Program-made: the position numbers and the translations under genes
NCBI RefSeq assembly: GCF_032854445.1
Contig: NC_088304.1
Location: forward strand, 19,567,850 to 19,631,849
Length of the DNA: 64,000 nt
Reading direction: 5' to 3'
Source of the DNA: Liolophura sinensis
Lineage: Eukaryota; Mollusca; Polyplacophora; Chitonida; Chitonidae
Shown: piece by piece, positions 1-12,600 of the stretch
Layout of the letters: each line of letters starts with the position of its first letter
How positions within the stretch are numbered: the first letter of the stretch is position 1
Notes under the pieces: model-generated
Told to the model about the DNA's origin: nothing
Seen by the model: the letters and a program-made list of their open reading frames with translations, nothing else
Database searches by the model: none

Positions 1-166
1 TCCACATTCTATCACTTGACTGTACACAACTACCTTGCCAATCATTTGTAACCAACGCATATTTCCACACAATGTACGAGTCAAACGGGAAGCATTGTGA
101 CTTTGCACAGTTTTACCCATAAAGAGTTATCTCCCATATTCAATTTGCGAATGATTCTGCCTATTT

Positions 167-466
167 TGTAAGACGATCGGAAGCTAGAGACCACATGATC
201 TCCTTAGTAACAAACAGTGTGGGTGAAGAAAATGGTCCTCCCAACGTTATTGCAGAGGAAAATGACTATTTTTGAATCGCTGTCAGCGATCTTGTATCCA
301 CTGGGTTTATATAATTTTAAGCTTTCAGGATAGTCTGAGTATTTCTGCAGAGCTTTCGTGATGTTATTTAGTACAACTAGGCCTTACTGGTCACTAGCAA
401 AGTGGCAAAGTGACCTTTTCCCCCCAAGGTGGTCACGTGACCCCCAACTTGCGAACCCATCTTACA
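167..466. repeat. Dispersed MITE-like repeat D1, copy 1
   Basis: This roughly 300-bp block recurs, diverged by roughly 10-15 percent, at 49461-49795. It is bounded by a short inverted pair, TGTAAGA at the left and TCTTACA at the right. It contains several CACGTGAC/CACATGA-type motifs. No coding frame is evident. A non-autonomous DNA transposon is the simplest reading. Confidence 0.55.
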
Positions 467-988
467 GATTCAACATGAAATAACATATACATGTATATAT
501 GCTTTTAGGAACTAATGCATGTCTTAATTTTTCTAGGTGTATTTGTTACTTCTGTTTTCTTTCACCTATATGCATAATGGGCACATTTGGAGGCATATAT
601 AATACTGATACTCCCCTTATCTAGAGCACTGAAAATATTAAAGACCATATTTACAAACAAGATTGACACTTTTTCATCTGATTTTGACATCATTTTTATG
701 TTCATCAAGAGTTCATCAAGAGTATGAGAAACTGTAAATTGATTTTGAGCCTAGAAAACTGCTCGTATAACATTAAGCAAGACTTTAAGTATACAGTTGA
801 TATCACAAACATTTCATTCTTGTCCTAAACTATGAATTTACAACCAGAATAGATCCTTTATATAAATTCTTGAAAATGACATAATGAACTTCAAAAGAAG
901 TTTTAATATCTTTTTTTCTTTAATGTTATTATCAGTAATTGGCATCCATAGAAAGGATGAATCTCACAACAAAATCCATGTAACTTAC

Positions 989-1025
989 CCTGTGAAGTAA
1001 GGGGATGGACGGAGAATATGGGTCT
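989..1025 (-). CDS. ANKRD27: ANKRD27-like exon 3
   Basis: The exon is 37 nt, with acceptor AATTTCAG and donor GTAAGT. It joins exon 2 in phase and encodes ETHILRPSPYFTG, comparable to ESYILIPVEEHF in human VARP. It ends in phase 2. I found no convincing fourth exon in 1-988. Confidence 0.58.
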
Positions 1026-4000
1026 CTGAAATTAATCAGGGAAGTGGTTTGATAAATAAGGTAGAAACCATGTTTTTCAGCGTACAGAATACAGTTATTA
1101 CCTGCCATCTGTATGTAATTTTACAGAAGAGGAAGTGCAACATATGCATACAAATTTCTGACCTGTACTACATGAACTCATAATAAACTAAAGTATGGTA
1201 ATTTAACTCTGTGTTGAGAAGGGTAAATGGGAATTTAAACCCAGGGGGTGATATTCTAACCCTGAGCCCCAGACTCATACAATTCTTCATTCTTATGAGA
1301 TGCAAATAGGTTCTTGCTGCGCACTGACACATTCTGGGTTGTCATCCATTTCTAGTGACAGACACCTTCAGCAGACGACAGTAGGCCAAACTGAGTTATC
1401 CCCCTTATTATAATCCTGCACAGTAGTTCTAATGCGAAGGGTATAAGGCATTTAAGCCCCCAATGTGATTCATATACCCTGTGTGGGCGTGCCCTGCAGC
1501 TGTGACAAGTGTATGTCAACATTTTGACCCCGTCTGATCAGCCAATGGCAATCAAGAATCACGGAAGATGCAGGGACAAATTATTTAATAATATAGCACT
1601 GTCAGTCTGCTTTTTAACACACTGTCAGGTCACACACATCTGTTTCCTGGTGCCTTCGCAATCAGCGGCTCTAATTAACAAGTCACATTAAGAAAAATAA
1701 GTCCTGCCTTAACTTGACTTTAATCAAAGCATTTGACACTACCAGGAGCCTCAGGGCCTAGTGGTTAGCCTGTTGGCACAGCACAATGAACATGCGCAAC
1801 GACCAGTGCCGTCATTGTGAGTTCAAGTCCAGCTCATGCAGACTTTATACTGTCTTGTCATATATGGTAAGGTCTGTCAGCGAATGGTGGTGGGTTTCCC
1901 TAGGGTTTGCTCAGTTTCCTCTCACCATAATGCTGGCTACCGTCGCATAAGTGAAATACACTACAGTATGGCATAAAACCCATTCAAATAAATAAATTTA
2001 AAAAAACTTACCTATAAATTTCATTGAAAATCTTGAACCCCTCAATGATGTTTTCTGTGGGACACAGATGACACAGCATTCCTTCTGTGCTTTCTCAAAC
2101 ACTCGAAAATCTGTAGTCTGAAACAAATAAGACTATGTCAGAGTAAAACTAAATTTTTTTTCACCACTTTTCTCCACTTGTGCATTATCATCCATGTAGA
2201 TGAAATTAAAGATTGTGAGTTACCCATGCGGTCTATAGGCCTACGACTTTTAGTTTGACTCTGGTTTTACAGTGCTACTTCAGCCCTAAGTGAAGCTAGG
2301 TGGAAATAGTGAAATTATACCTTACATAAGAGAGCTAACACCATGGTTCAAAAAGATTTACGATGAGTAACACTATTTAACCTTAGTAACTGAAGAGTCC
2401 TCAAAAACAAAATCTTCGACAGTTTCCGTAAAATTTTCCAGATGGGATGTGATAACATTCCTTCTATGACAATGAAATGGATAGATGTCGAGTTAAGTAA
2501 GGCAGTTATTCTGGAATGAAAGTATGATGTCATTTGTTGCTATATGTCAGCAATGGGTGATACCACGTGTGCTTGCACGACGTCACATCAGGCAAAATTG
2601 GAAATGACAAAGACCTATTGTTTCTGTGTCATAATTCGAAACTAACGACAGCAGTTTTAAAACATTGCAATATTTGCACAATTTAGGAAAGCAATGCTGA
2701 CTATCTCGATCCTTATCATTCAACTATGCATTTAAGACATACAGGTCTTCACTCTGTAATAGTTCTTTAAGTGACAAGGCTTTGGCAGGTAAATGGCATT
2801 TAGCACCCTTTCCTAATTTGATCAGTGTATTTTTTAAAAGTCATGTCGTACTGCTGTTAAATATTTTTTTTATCCCTCAATCCAATCCTATTTTCCCCAG
2901 TCATATTCCTTCAGAGGGATATCCTGCCCCATTCCTTTGTGGTTTTGTTTCCTTATGTATTCCTTATGCCATTATGGCATGGGAGGCTTAACTACACACT
3001 GAGTCTAGCCTTTAAATGTGTGCTATCTGGGACAATCCACATGCTAATACCTAGGTTTGGCCCTAATTTCAAAGCTACATGTGTATATATAACTGGCATG
3101 TGGAGAACCTCACACAGAGCACATATACTAGCAGCATGCGGAAAAACTCACATAGAGCATATATACTAGCACCATGTGGAGAACCTCACATACAGTATAT
3201 ATACTAGCAGCATGTGGAGAACCTCACATACAGCATATATACTAGCAGCATGTGGAAAAACTCACATAGAGCATATACACTAGCAGCACGTGGAGAACCT
3301 CACATGGAGCAGATACACTAGCAGCATGTGGAGAACCTCGCATACAGCATATATACTAGCAGCATGTGGAGAACCTCACAGAGCATATACACTAGCAGCA
3401 TGTGGAGAACCTCACATAGAGCATATACACTAGCAGCATGTGGAAAAACTCACATAGAGCATATACACTAGCAGCACGTGGAGAACCTCACATAGAGCAT
3501 ATACACTAGCAGCATGTGGAGAACCTCACACAGAGCATATACACTAGTGGCATGTGGAGAACCTCACATAGAGCATATACACTAGCAGCATGTGGAGAAC
3601 ATCACATACAGCATATACACTAGCAGCATGTGGAGAACCTCACATAGAGCAGATACACTAGCAGCATGTGGAGAACCTCACATAGGGAATATACACTAGC
3701 AGCATGTGGAGAACCTCACATAGAGCATATACACTAGTGGCATGTGGAGACCCTCACATAGAGCATATATACTAGCAGCATGTGGAGAACATCACACAGA
3801 GCATATACACTAGCACCATGTGGAGAACCTCACATAGAGCATATACACCAGCAGCATATGGAGAACCTCAAATAGAGCATATCCACTAGCACCATGTGGA
3901 GAACCTCACGTAGAGCATATATACTAGCAGCATGTGGATAATTAAATCTTGAAAGGCAGCTCAAGACATGGTTTTATTGAAAACAGGCATTGTGTTAAGG

Positions 4001-4941
4001 AACAGCAGTCCATCTAGATGAACTCAGTGTGCTGTTTTAAAATTCTGAAATTCCTCGAAATACTGTGTTACACTGAATGTCAGAATTTTAAAATAGCTTA
4101 CACAATGGAGGGACTAAATGAACAGTAGATCCTCATTTTTTCTGTGTATAGTCAAGGATCCATGTCCAAGCACCAAAGTTACCCACACAATTTTCTTAGC
4201 TCTGACTGTGTAGCTCTCTTTCCATCAGCGTACCAGCAGCTGGAGAGCTACTTCACTGTATCTATTGTTTCAACTCAAGGTCTGACTAGTCTGTTTGGAG
4301 CTGTAAGTGAGGAGGTTTGTCAGGTATAGTAAAATGTGACATGCAGTGGTCATACTGAGGGCACTTCTGTTTCCTCTACCCATAAACTAGTTTAATGAGT
4401 TAGGTAAAAATCAGAAATTGTTAAAAATAGACCTCAACGTTAATTTTAAATGAACTATCCATAAACCTGTGTGCCATCACGTAAATGAAAAGTTCTTGAG
4501 TATGGCGTTAAACACCAATCAAATAAACAGATAAATAAGTCAAATAAATCAAACAATGACATTATACTTTTATAAACTTAATTGTTGAAATGTAAATTAA
4601 CTGGCTAAATATGACCACAACCCAAACGACCCTCTCCTAACACTGAACTATCTAGCCGCTTTGTCTTCATTACCTATAGTATAGTGCCACGTGAAATTGG
4701 GAGAAAAACAAGGTAAGACATTAGGTGTCGAAAATTAGGTCCCTAGTGATGCACGAGTTGACAGTTCCACAAAAGTGAGACCGCCCAATATTTTATCTTC
4801 ACTTCCTCAATATTTCCAAAACGACCGAGCGATCGATGACTGTGAACCGGTCACCGAGCTAACACTGATAAGATTCTGTTATGAAATAATTACCTGTAGT
4901 TGTCTATAAAATGGATTGACATCGAGTTCATCGACTTCCAT
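989..4941 (-). CDS. ANKRD27: ANKRD27 (VARP)-like, N-terminal exons 1-3, 3'-partial
   Basis: VARP is a Rab21 guanine-nucleotide exchange factor and VAMP7/Rab32/38 effector acting on endosomes; it has an N-terminal VPS9 region and ankyrin repeats. Three minus-strand exons join in frame: 4941-4894 (16 codons, phase 0), 2117-2012 (106 nt) and 1025-989 (37 nt), all with AG/GT borders. The product begins MEVDELDVNPFYRQLQ and continues with VICVPQKTSL and ETHILRPSPYF. From memory, human ANKRD27 starts with a similar spacing of NPFYLALQ, VLVPCKGSL and FESYILIP, so the order of three short blocks supports the call. About 63 codons are present of a protein near 1050 residues; later exons lie left of the window. 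No ankyrin repeat is visible here, so the assignment rests on the N-terminus only. Confidence 0.62.
1746..2000 (+). repeat. S1 SINE-like repeat
   Basis: The head GGGCCTAGTGGTTAGC resembles a tRNA A box. A conserved middle with CCATAATGCTGGC follows, then the tail with AAGTGAAATACAC and CATTCAAATAAATAAA. It sits just downstream of ANKRD27 exon 2 in intron 2. The same family recurs on both strands through the window. Confidence 0.7.
2012..2117 (-). CDS. ANKRD27: ANKRD27-like exon 2
   Basis: The exon is 106 nt, with acceptor TTTCAG and donor GTAAGT on the minus strand. Only one frame is open. It encodes TTDFRVFEKAQKECCV and then the VPQKTSL block, and ends in phase 1. Confidence 0.6.
3098..3940. 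repeat. 38-bp minisatellite, about 22 copies (ANKRD27 intron 1)
   Basis: The unit is close to CATATACACTAGCAGCATG then TGGAGAACCTCACATAGAG. Copies differ by a few substitutions, and no copy has a convincing coding role. The array lies between ANKRD27 exons 1 and 2. Confidence 0.9.
4470..4556 (+). repeat. S1 SINE 3' fragment
   Basis: Only the tail is present: AAAGTTCTTGAGTATGGCGT, then TTAAACACCAATCAAATAAA with short AAATAA repeats. Confidence 0.55.
4894..4941 (-). CDS. ANKRD27: ANKRD27-like exon 1
   Basis: This start exon has 16 codons from ATG at 4941 (read leftwards) to CAG, followed by a GTAATT donor. It contains the NPFY..LQ block that matches the VARP N-terminus. Confidence 0.62.
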
Positions 4942-6474
4942 TGTGTGTCACGTTTGTTCATCGGCTGCTTCAGCAATCAATCCAAAACTCTGTCACCAAA
5001 AATAGATACGCTCAAAGCTTTCGGTCATCTCCGGTAAATTCCGCTAGCCGTGGCCCACGAATACTTGAACTGTTATTCGGCCCCGATGTCACAGCGGAAG
5101 CCTTATTGTAGCCACAGAGGTCATTCATGGTTTACATCCGGGTCACAGAAATATAAACGCAAGATGGCTTTGCCTTGATGAACAATGACTTGAAATTCTG
5201 CAGAAACGCATTAGCTGCGCGATATAGTGCCCTGGTATGAGTTAAATACTTTAGTCCTTAATACACGACAATATTTTACGTCCATCTAATTAAACTATAT
5301 CGTTAGATAATCGAAGTGAAAGTCGAACAAGGAGTGAATTACAACAACAACATAGGTAAAATGTATGGTGACAAGACTTGACATCGGAATACAGTACATA
5401 ATAAGTAAATTTTCATGGATGCTGAACGTAGTTTTGGTGGTCATTGAGGATTCTTAGTTGTAACTAAGATAGACGTAAATGCTAAAACAGTTACTGAACT
5501 GACATACGTATCATTGTCGCAAATGCTACCCAGTTCAAAGCTGGAAGTCCGTCTGCGCACCTTTCAGTCTAGGCTGGGCCTCACTGCAACTGCGCAACGC
5601 GTGAAGCATATATTTAACGATGAGGGGGTGAACTTAAAGCTTGAACCGGGTAGCATTTGGGATTAAGTCAGGATAGTATGTACATTAGTTCAGTGATCGT
5701 TAGATCAGTGGTAGCTAAGATTGATGTAGTCAAGAAATTGGCTGTGAACTTTTGCCCATTTTGTTTTGGCAATAATTTTGGCATGAATCGCTTGCCGGCA
5801 GGCTCTGTCACAAAACAGGAATTTTGTTATAGACGTTGTCTCAGCTGTTCACAGCCAATTTCTTGACAAACATCAATAGTAAAATTCGTGTATTTTGACA
5901 GAACCTGCCAACAAGCAGCTCGGTGGAACAAAAATATATGCCAAGGCAAAATGGGCAAAAGTCAGGTGAATTACATTTGCCAAGTGCCTATTGGTCTTCT
6001 GAATAATTTATATCTGATTCTGTGGCATTTACGCGTGGTAATTCCATGATATCTCACTCTTTTGCCATACTCACAACTGTCAAAACAGGGTGTGTGTGCA
6101 CATCAAGCTATTGTTTTAACAACCGTCACATACAGGTTTGTGTTTCATCTTTCGTGTCAAAGCACAATTTGCTGTCAAAGCATCAGTGTCTTGTAGTTTT
6201 ATAAGCACCTGATACTTCATACTTAAGATTGATGTAACTTATTCGATTGACACAACCAGGTTTCAAGCCTCTTCGTACCAGATACTATACACCTATAATG
6301 ACTTGTATGCTGGACTGGATGTTGTTCTAGCAATACATGCCCAGATGAAAAACCTTCATCACTGTTACATGTACGGTTAATTTCTATTGTCAAGTTTGAA
6401 ACAGCCTCACATTTAAGGCCATTCTTGTACATTGTACCAATCCTCAATTTTATTTCTTTGTATTTTGCTTGCAG
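4942..6474. promoter_or_regulatory. Divergent ANKRD27-RNF20 promoter region
   Basis: The two genes are transcribed away from each other, and their coding starts are 1.6 kb apart (4941 and 6540). The stretch near 5040-5230 is relatively GC-rich and holds AAGATGGC at 5161, a YY1-like motif common in housekeeping promoters. A possible RNF20 leader exon ends at 5234 before GTATGAG; this is inference. The rest of the region would be RNF20 intron 1 and contains the fold-back structure at 5721-5963. Confidence 0.4.
5721..5963. repeat. Interleaved inverted repeats A-B-A'-B'
   Basis: Arm A (5721-5749) is reverse-complementary to 5847-5876 with one mismatch and one indel. Arm B (about 5748-5815) is reverse-complementary to 5891-5963 at roughly 75 percent. 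The arms alternate rather than nest, so the transcript could form either hairpin or a pseudoknot-like fold. Origin from a decayed inverted-repeat transposon is also possible. Confidence 0.7.
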
Positions 6475-6500
6475 GTCTACGTCCAGTTTTTCTGGTAGCT

Positions 6501-6524
6501 ATGTCTAATGATCGTATGGTATAA
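6501..6524 (+). promoter_or_regulatory. Candidate upstream ORF in RNF20 leader
   Basis: The seven-codon ORF MSNDRMV ends 15 nt before the RNF20 ATG. It lies in the leader if the exon begins after the acceptor TTGCTTGCAG at 6474, which is a strong site. Confidence 0.4.
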
Positions 6525-6539
6525 CCAGTAGGAATAAAC

Positions 6540-6650
6540 ATGGCTAATAAACGACCAAACAACGAACCCTCTGGGTCAGGGGAACCCCCTACCAAGAAGA
6601 AGATGTTGACAACTTTTGAGCCTGTCCAGTTGGGTCCCATCTATAATCTT
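6540..6650 (+). CDS. RNF20: RNF20 exon 1 (codons 1-37)
   Basis: The ATG at 6540 has A at -3 and G at +4. The exon encodes [20 protein letters not shown] followed by [17 protein letters not shown], like the basic, proline-rich Bre1 start. The donor is GTAAGT. Confidence 0.93.
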
Positions 6651-9600
6651 GTAAGTGTAGCATGTCTTATGTGTATGGTAATAGGACTGGCATAATATAA
6701 GAACCCAAGAATATTTCATTTAGACGACAATGGCCAGCATTATTGTGGGAGGACCTGGTTCCCCGCAGTTACACTATTCATGGGGCTTCAGTGATAAGCT
6801 GCCATCGAGTTTCCTGTGACCATTTGTGTAATCTAAGGTTTGTTGAAGACAACTTGTTTTCTGCCATTATGGTGTACACTTATGTATGTTACATGTGGGA
6901 AAGCTCTTCAGTACCTTGCCAAAGTTCAGTGGTTTACTCCTGACACTGTGCCTCCATTAAGCTGACAGGTACTATATTAAGTGAAAAATTCCCCCATAAC
7001 GAGCTAAAACAACAATCAAATAAATGAACCTATCTGCTTTTCAGGAGGATCTTGACTTCAAGACGCTCCAGTTTCAAAACAAGCGGCTTGTTGAGAGGAT
7101 CGAGCAACGGCGTAAATGTGAAGACGACTTGAGGAAGAGAATCGAGCAACTAGAGAAGCGACAGACCACGGACGATGCTGTTCTCATGATTGTTAACAGA
7201 TACTGGAACACTGTACGTACACTTACCTTCTCAGTCAATGTCCTCATTCTTGTCACCTGTATAAGGGTGCAACTTTATATTGATCATTGTAAATTAATCC
7301 ACAAAAAGAATCTTCTTTGTTTTGTTAGCTCTCCACGTCTGATGGATCATCATTTCTCTTTTGTGTCGAATGTCTTAATGAGTTTCAGTGGCTTGACAGT
7401 ACTGCAGTGTTAAATCAGGTAAAGAAACATGGTTATGCTTTTCAAGGTATAATGGCTTTTCAAAAATGTCCAAATCTTAATGTTGCTGGCAGGCAAATGC
7501 GGTTGCAATGCTTATGGGGCCTCTGCGAGAATATGTGGTTGAATCTGTTTATCTGGTTTTACCTTGAAGACTACTTGCTTCCTACCAGTATTACGTGCCT
7601 GTCACAGAAAGTTTCTTGCCCAGTAGGTCAATAATTTATCATGGGTTTCCTCCATCGTATTATACCGGCCCAGATAGCACAGTTTGTAGAGCATCTGCTT
7701 TGGGACCGGTAGATCCAGAATCAATCCTTGATCGAGTCACACCTAAGACTTTAAAAGAGGAAGTTGTATTTTCCTCGCTTGGTGTTCAGCATGAAGGGGA
7801 TAGTGCAACAACTGGTTGACCTGTATCAGTGTAATGGCTTGGGCGGGGCGGCTTACTTGCCTTCGGTAAGTCGTCTCAGTGAAGCAGCACTAAATAAAAG
7901 AGCGGTGGAAATCCGTCCTGCAACAAGGAGGCACATTACACGTACATGCACCCTAATGATTTATTCGTCGTCATATGACTGAAAAATTGTTGAGTTCGAC
8001 GTTAAACCCCAAGCACTCACTCACTCCATGGTATTAGTAAAAAAAACTTCGTGAATATGACACTATCTGTTTAGCATTCAATATTTTATGCATGTTACAT
8101 TTGATGACCTGTTTCTTCACTCCGTATGACCACTTTCCATGTGGTGTTATTTTACTTTGCCTACCATTTGTGGACCAAACTTGAATGATATCTTTATGGT
8201 GCGCTGATTAATCTGTTTTCCCTTTCAGTTAGATGAAGACATCCGAGTTCTTCTCCAGCGATTTGATGCTGAGACAACCGATGAAGCAGAAAATGAGAGT
8301 AAGTCACCTGAATCATGGTGTTATTCATAACATTGAATTCAGGCTGCAGGTTAACATGGAAATATTGGAAAAGTTTGTCAGTTAGCTGATGAATTGCTCT
8401 GGGATTTTGGCACAAATAAAGCTGAACTTTATAAGTAAATAAAATATTTTGGAGCATTTGTAGTAAGCCATGATAATGTAAAGAGTGTATTGCTTTTGGT
8501 CATACATAGCTAACCCTGTGTTTTACAAAAAAACTAGGAAATAACATTACTACAATAAGGGTTCTATAAAATTATCTCCCTTGAGGTCACTCTCCCATAT
8601 AAAAGGCAGACTTTTTGAAGAGTGCTGTGGTGAGGTGAGGCATTGTCTGCTGAAGTTTTTGTCACCGACTAATGATATATTTTTTTGTGTGTGTTAAGAT
8701 GAGAGCAGTGAACTGACATCATTCTTGGCTTTACTGTCTACCTGGGATAAAGTAGAACTGGAACAGCAGCTGTACCAGCGAGTGGAGTTCTCAAAGCGCG
8801 CCATCCGCAAACTTCTGCAGGCATTTGACCGTCTGCAGCAGAGGAATGAGAAGCTGCAGCTGTCAATGGCTGACAAAGTTGACCGGGAAGAGGAAAAGAG
8901 TTCAGAGAAGAAAGATGATAACAAAGATGAGAACAAGGGTAAAGAGGACAAAGCCGAAGGAACGGTCAAAATGGAGACGGATGCTGACGGTGTGAAGAAG
9001 GAAGGGGAGACAACTGTGAAGAAGGAACCAGGAGAGACAGAAAATGGAAAGCCGGCAGCAGAAAACAGTGTCAAACAGGAACCCTCCTCAGGTAGGGTCA
9101 CAAACAGCAAATTTTGCATGGAGGGGGTAAAGGTTGAAGCTTGTTCAGGTAATTCTGCCACCCCAGAAATATAAAATTTTTGCTTAGCATGTCATAAATT
9201 ATTGTTTATGAAGTTTTATGAAGCAAATTTATATCATGTGGATCGTTTTCAAATTAATAAGAGATTTGATAGAATAGTTTTATACGCCTACTTTCAGGAA
9301 TGAAGTTTAGTGGTCTTGTGATTTTGTCTGTCTGTCTTTCAGGGCTAAAACTCCATATGTTTTGCTTGTGCATTTCATATATTGAGCGATATATATTGTA
9401 GATGCAGAAGTGGCATATGAAGGGTCTTATATTTGTCCGTTTTCAGTTTTACCATGGTAGCCAGATTGTCAGTTTCATTCGGTCAACTAAAAAGATAGGT
9501 TCGATTTTTGTCTGGCCAGTAAATCCAGTTGATTTGCATACAGGTTTACCTTTGCGTGGGTACTTAGATACAGAAATGATGTCAAACATTCCCACAGTTG

Positions 9601-12600
9601 CCAAGTTAACCAGAATGCCAGTTTGACTGTACCTGCTACGTATACAGGAAGATATTTGTGCAGGTGTATGTTGAGTGCACACGAACTTTTGTTTCAAAAT
9701 AATATCTTCATTTGTGAACAGGTATAAAAACTGAGGTGAAGGAGGAAGTTGGGGATGGTGACAGTGAACAGAAGAAAGATGAAAAGAAGAAGATAACAGA
9801 GATGATGAAGAAAGAGATTGCTGAATTCAGGGAGGAGAACAAACGACTTCACAATCTGACAACAAAGTTACACCAGAGACATCACGAGACAACACTTAAG
9901 GTTGGTTTGGACTGTTTATTGTGATAACCTGTGGGTGCAGGTTCAAACCTGGCCTTGGACAGAGTATTTGTAAACCTCCCCTGCTCTCTGTTTGTGGGAG
10001 CGCTCATGTGGCAGTTTGTGCAGTCCAATCAATATGGTGTGTATATCTGTGCCTCACACACGGAAAATTTGTGATAACCTGTGGGTGCAGGTTCAAACCT
10101 GGCCTTGGACAGAGTATTTGTAAACCTCCCCTGCTCTCTGTTTGTGGGAGCGCTCATGTGGCAGTTTGTGCAGTCCAATCAATATGGTGTGTATATCTGT
10201 GCCTCACACACAGAAAATTTGTGATAACCTGTGGGTGCAGGTTCAAACCTGGCCTTGGACAGAGTATTTGTAAACCTCCCCTGCTCTCTGTTTGTGGGAG
10301 CGCTCATGTGGCAGTTTGTGCAGTCCAATCAATATGGTGTGTATATCTGTGCCTCACACACGGAAAATTTGTGATAACCTGTGGGTGCAGGTTCAAACCT
10401 GGCCTTGGACAGAGTATTTGTAAACCTCCCCTGCTGTCTGTTTGTGGGAGCGCTCACGTAGCAGTTTGTGCAGTCCAATCAATATAGTGTGTATATCTGT
10501 GCCTCACACACGGAAAATTTGTGATAACCTGTGGGTGCAGGTTCAAACCTGGCCTTGGACAGAGTATTTGTAGACCTCTCCTGCTCTCTGTTTGTGGGAG
10601 CGCTCACGTAGCAGTTTGTGCAGTCCAATCAATATGGTGTGTATATCTGTGCCTCACACACGGAAAATTTGTGATAACCTGTGGGTGCAGGTTCAAACCT
10701 GGCCTTGGACAGAGTATTTGTAAACCTCCCCTGCTCTCTGTTTGTGGGGGTGCTCATGTGGCAGTTTGTGCAGTCCAATCAATATGGTGTGTATATCTGT
10801 GCCTCACACATGGAAAATTTGTCCGTAACTTCTCTGTGGATAACCCTGGGTGCTGAAGTTTCCTCCACAGCATAAAAATGACAACTAGTGTATAAATAAA
10901 AGTCCTTGTGTATGGCTTTGTACATTAAAAGTTAATCAACATTTTCTCATGGAAAATTTAATGAACGGCTTTGTGTTGTGGTCAAAACTTCTACATTTGA
11001 GATCACTAATCTTCTTCCAATGCAGCTACATGTACGTTCGAAGCAGTCTCCCACTGCTGGGCCAGAATGCAGCCCTTTAAGAGTAGATACTCCTGTCTTC
11101 AGCCTGACTAACCAACACTCCACTGAAACACTCCTAATTATGATTCTCTGTCTCTGTTTCCTTTTCCTAGTTATCAGAGCCGTTAGTATATCTGACACAC
11201 TTTTCTTCCCTCAATTTGTCAGATTTGTACGACAGATTAACTTAATAAGCTAACGTGCAAACCAGTAGTTAATATTCAGCACAGATTTGGTTTACCATGT
11301 TTTTTTCCCCCCTCAGTTGTCAGAGCTTCAGGACAAGCTGATGGCTGCAGAGACCGGGCTGGCCGAGGCCAAGAACAAGGTAGAGGAGCTGGAGTATAAC
11401 CTGGAGAACTCCGCCCAGCAGGTGGACAAGTATGACAGACACCTGGCTGATGCCATGCAGAAACTCCACTCGTATGAGGAGTCCACCATCATACAAGTGG
11501 ATGGGAAGAGCATCGCTGGGGTCTCCAAGACCAGGGTGAGTCTGGACTTGATGTTACTGGATCCCCACAGCAACCGGATAACAGTCCTGTAAAAGAACAG
11601 ACAAAATGTTCACAATACAACAACAACAACATGCATATTAGGCCACTGAAAACTGAAGTCTCTCCACCACTCCACTGGCACTCAGACAATGTGTAGAGAT
11701 GTGATGAAAGGGTAGTTTTGATTACTACACTTTTATCATGTCAATTTTCTCCACGTGATTTTATTTGCCAGAAAAAGACAGTCACAATTCACATGATGTC
11801 ATGTGCACGTTGCTATATTGAGAACTTTATGCTGGACGCCATGCGTGGAACTCAGAAGAGTGCAGAAGAGTTTCTTTGAGACTAGCATTATTGATGTTGT
11901 TGTCATAGTTACAGCAGCTGTTGTAGTAAGCTAGCACCGTTTAACTTTACAATCACTCTGAAACAGACAAATAATGTCAGACAGTACATTGTAGTCAAGG
12001 TTAAACAGGTGAACTTGCTCATGTCGTGCTCAGCAACATTTTTTACTTGGTCTCATTTACTTATATGCAGCAGGATAGAATTTGTCAAATTTGCAGAAAG
12101 TTATCTCCCTTTAGTGTAACACCATGAGCTCTTTTGTTAAGTTGAAAAAAAAACAGGCTGAATGCAAATTTGCAATTCTGCAAGACCACCAAGAATGTTG
12201 ACCATGTAAATTTTCATGTTGACTGGCACGCTGGCATTTTGTTATGTGAATGGAGCATGTTAAAAGATGTCAACAATTTCATTGACTGACTGAGTGACAG
12301 ACTGACCAGCTGACAGGCAGAGGGACTTATGGAGGTGCTTGCTGCTGGTAAAATTGGTATTAATTTTAACAACTGTAAGATAGTAATTTTAAAAAAGTGT
12401 TCACACGTATATAGCCAAAAAAAAATAATAAATAAATAATCCCAATTTTTGTGACAGATGCATTATTCGCCAGTAGGCTGAAGTAATATTTTATTCTCAC
12501 CTGTACAGGTAGATGAGATTGTGCATGAGTTGGAGGAGCAGCGAGAATTGGCTCAGACGAGGATGACAGAGCTGGAAAAGCTGCAGATAGATCATCAGGA

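Noticed and set aside
7668-7760. tRNA gene
   Set aside because: A- and B-box-like motifs are present but no cloverleaf with an anticodon arm can be drawn, and the sequence continues into a SINE tail.
8694-9161. 155-codon minus-strand frame opposite RNF20 exon 4
   Set aside because: It is the shadow of a Lys/Glu-rich coding exon. The plus strand has clear homology.
9921-10856. Open frames of 188 and 111 codons with a 50-residue repeat
   Set aside because: The 150-bp unit is a multiple of three and derives from a SINE inside an RNF20 intron. There is no start context or domain.
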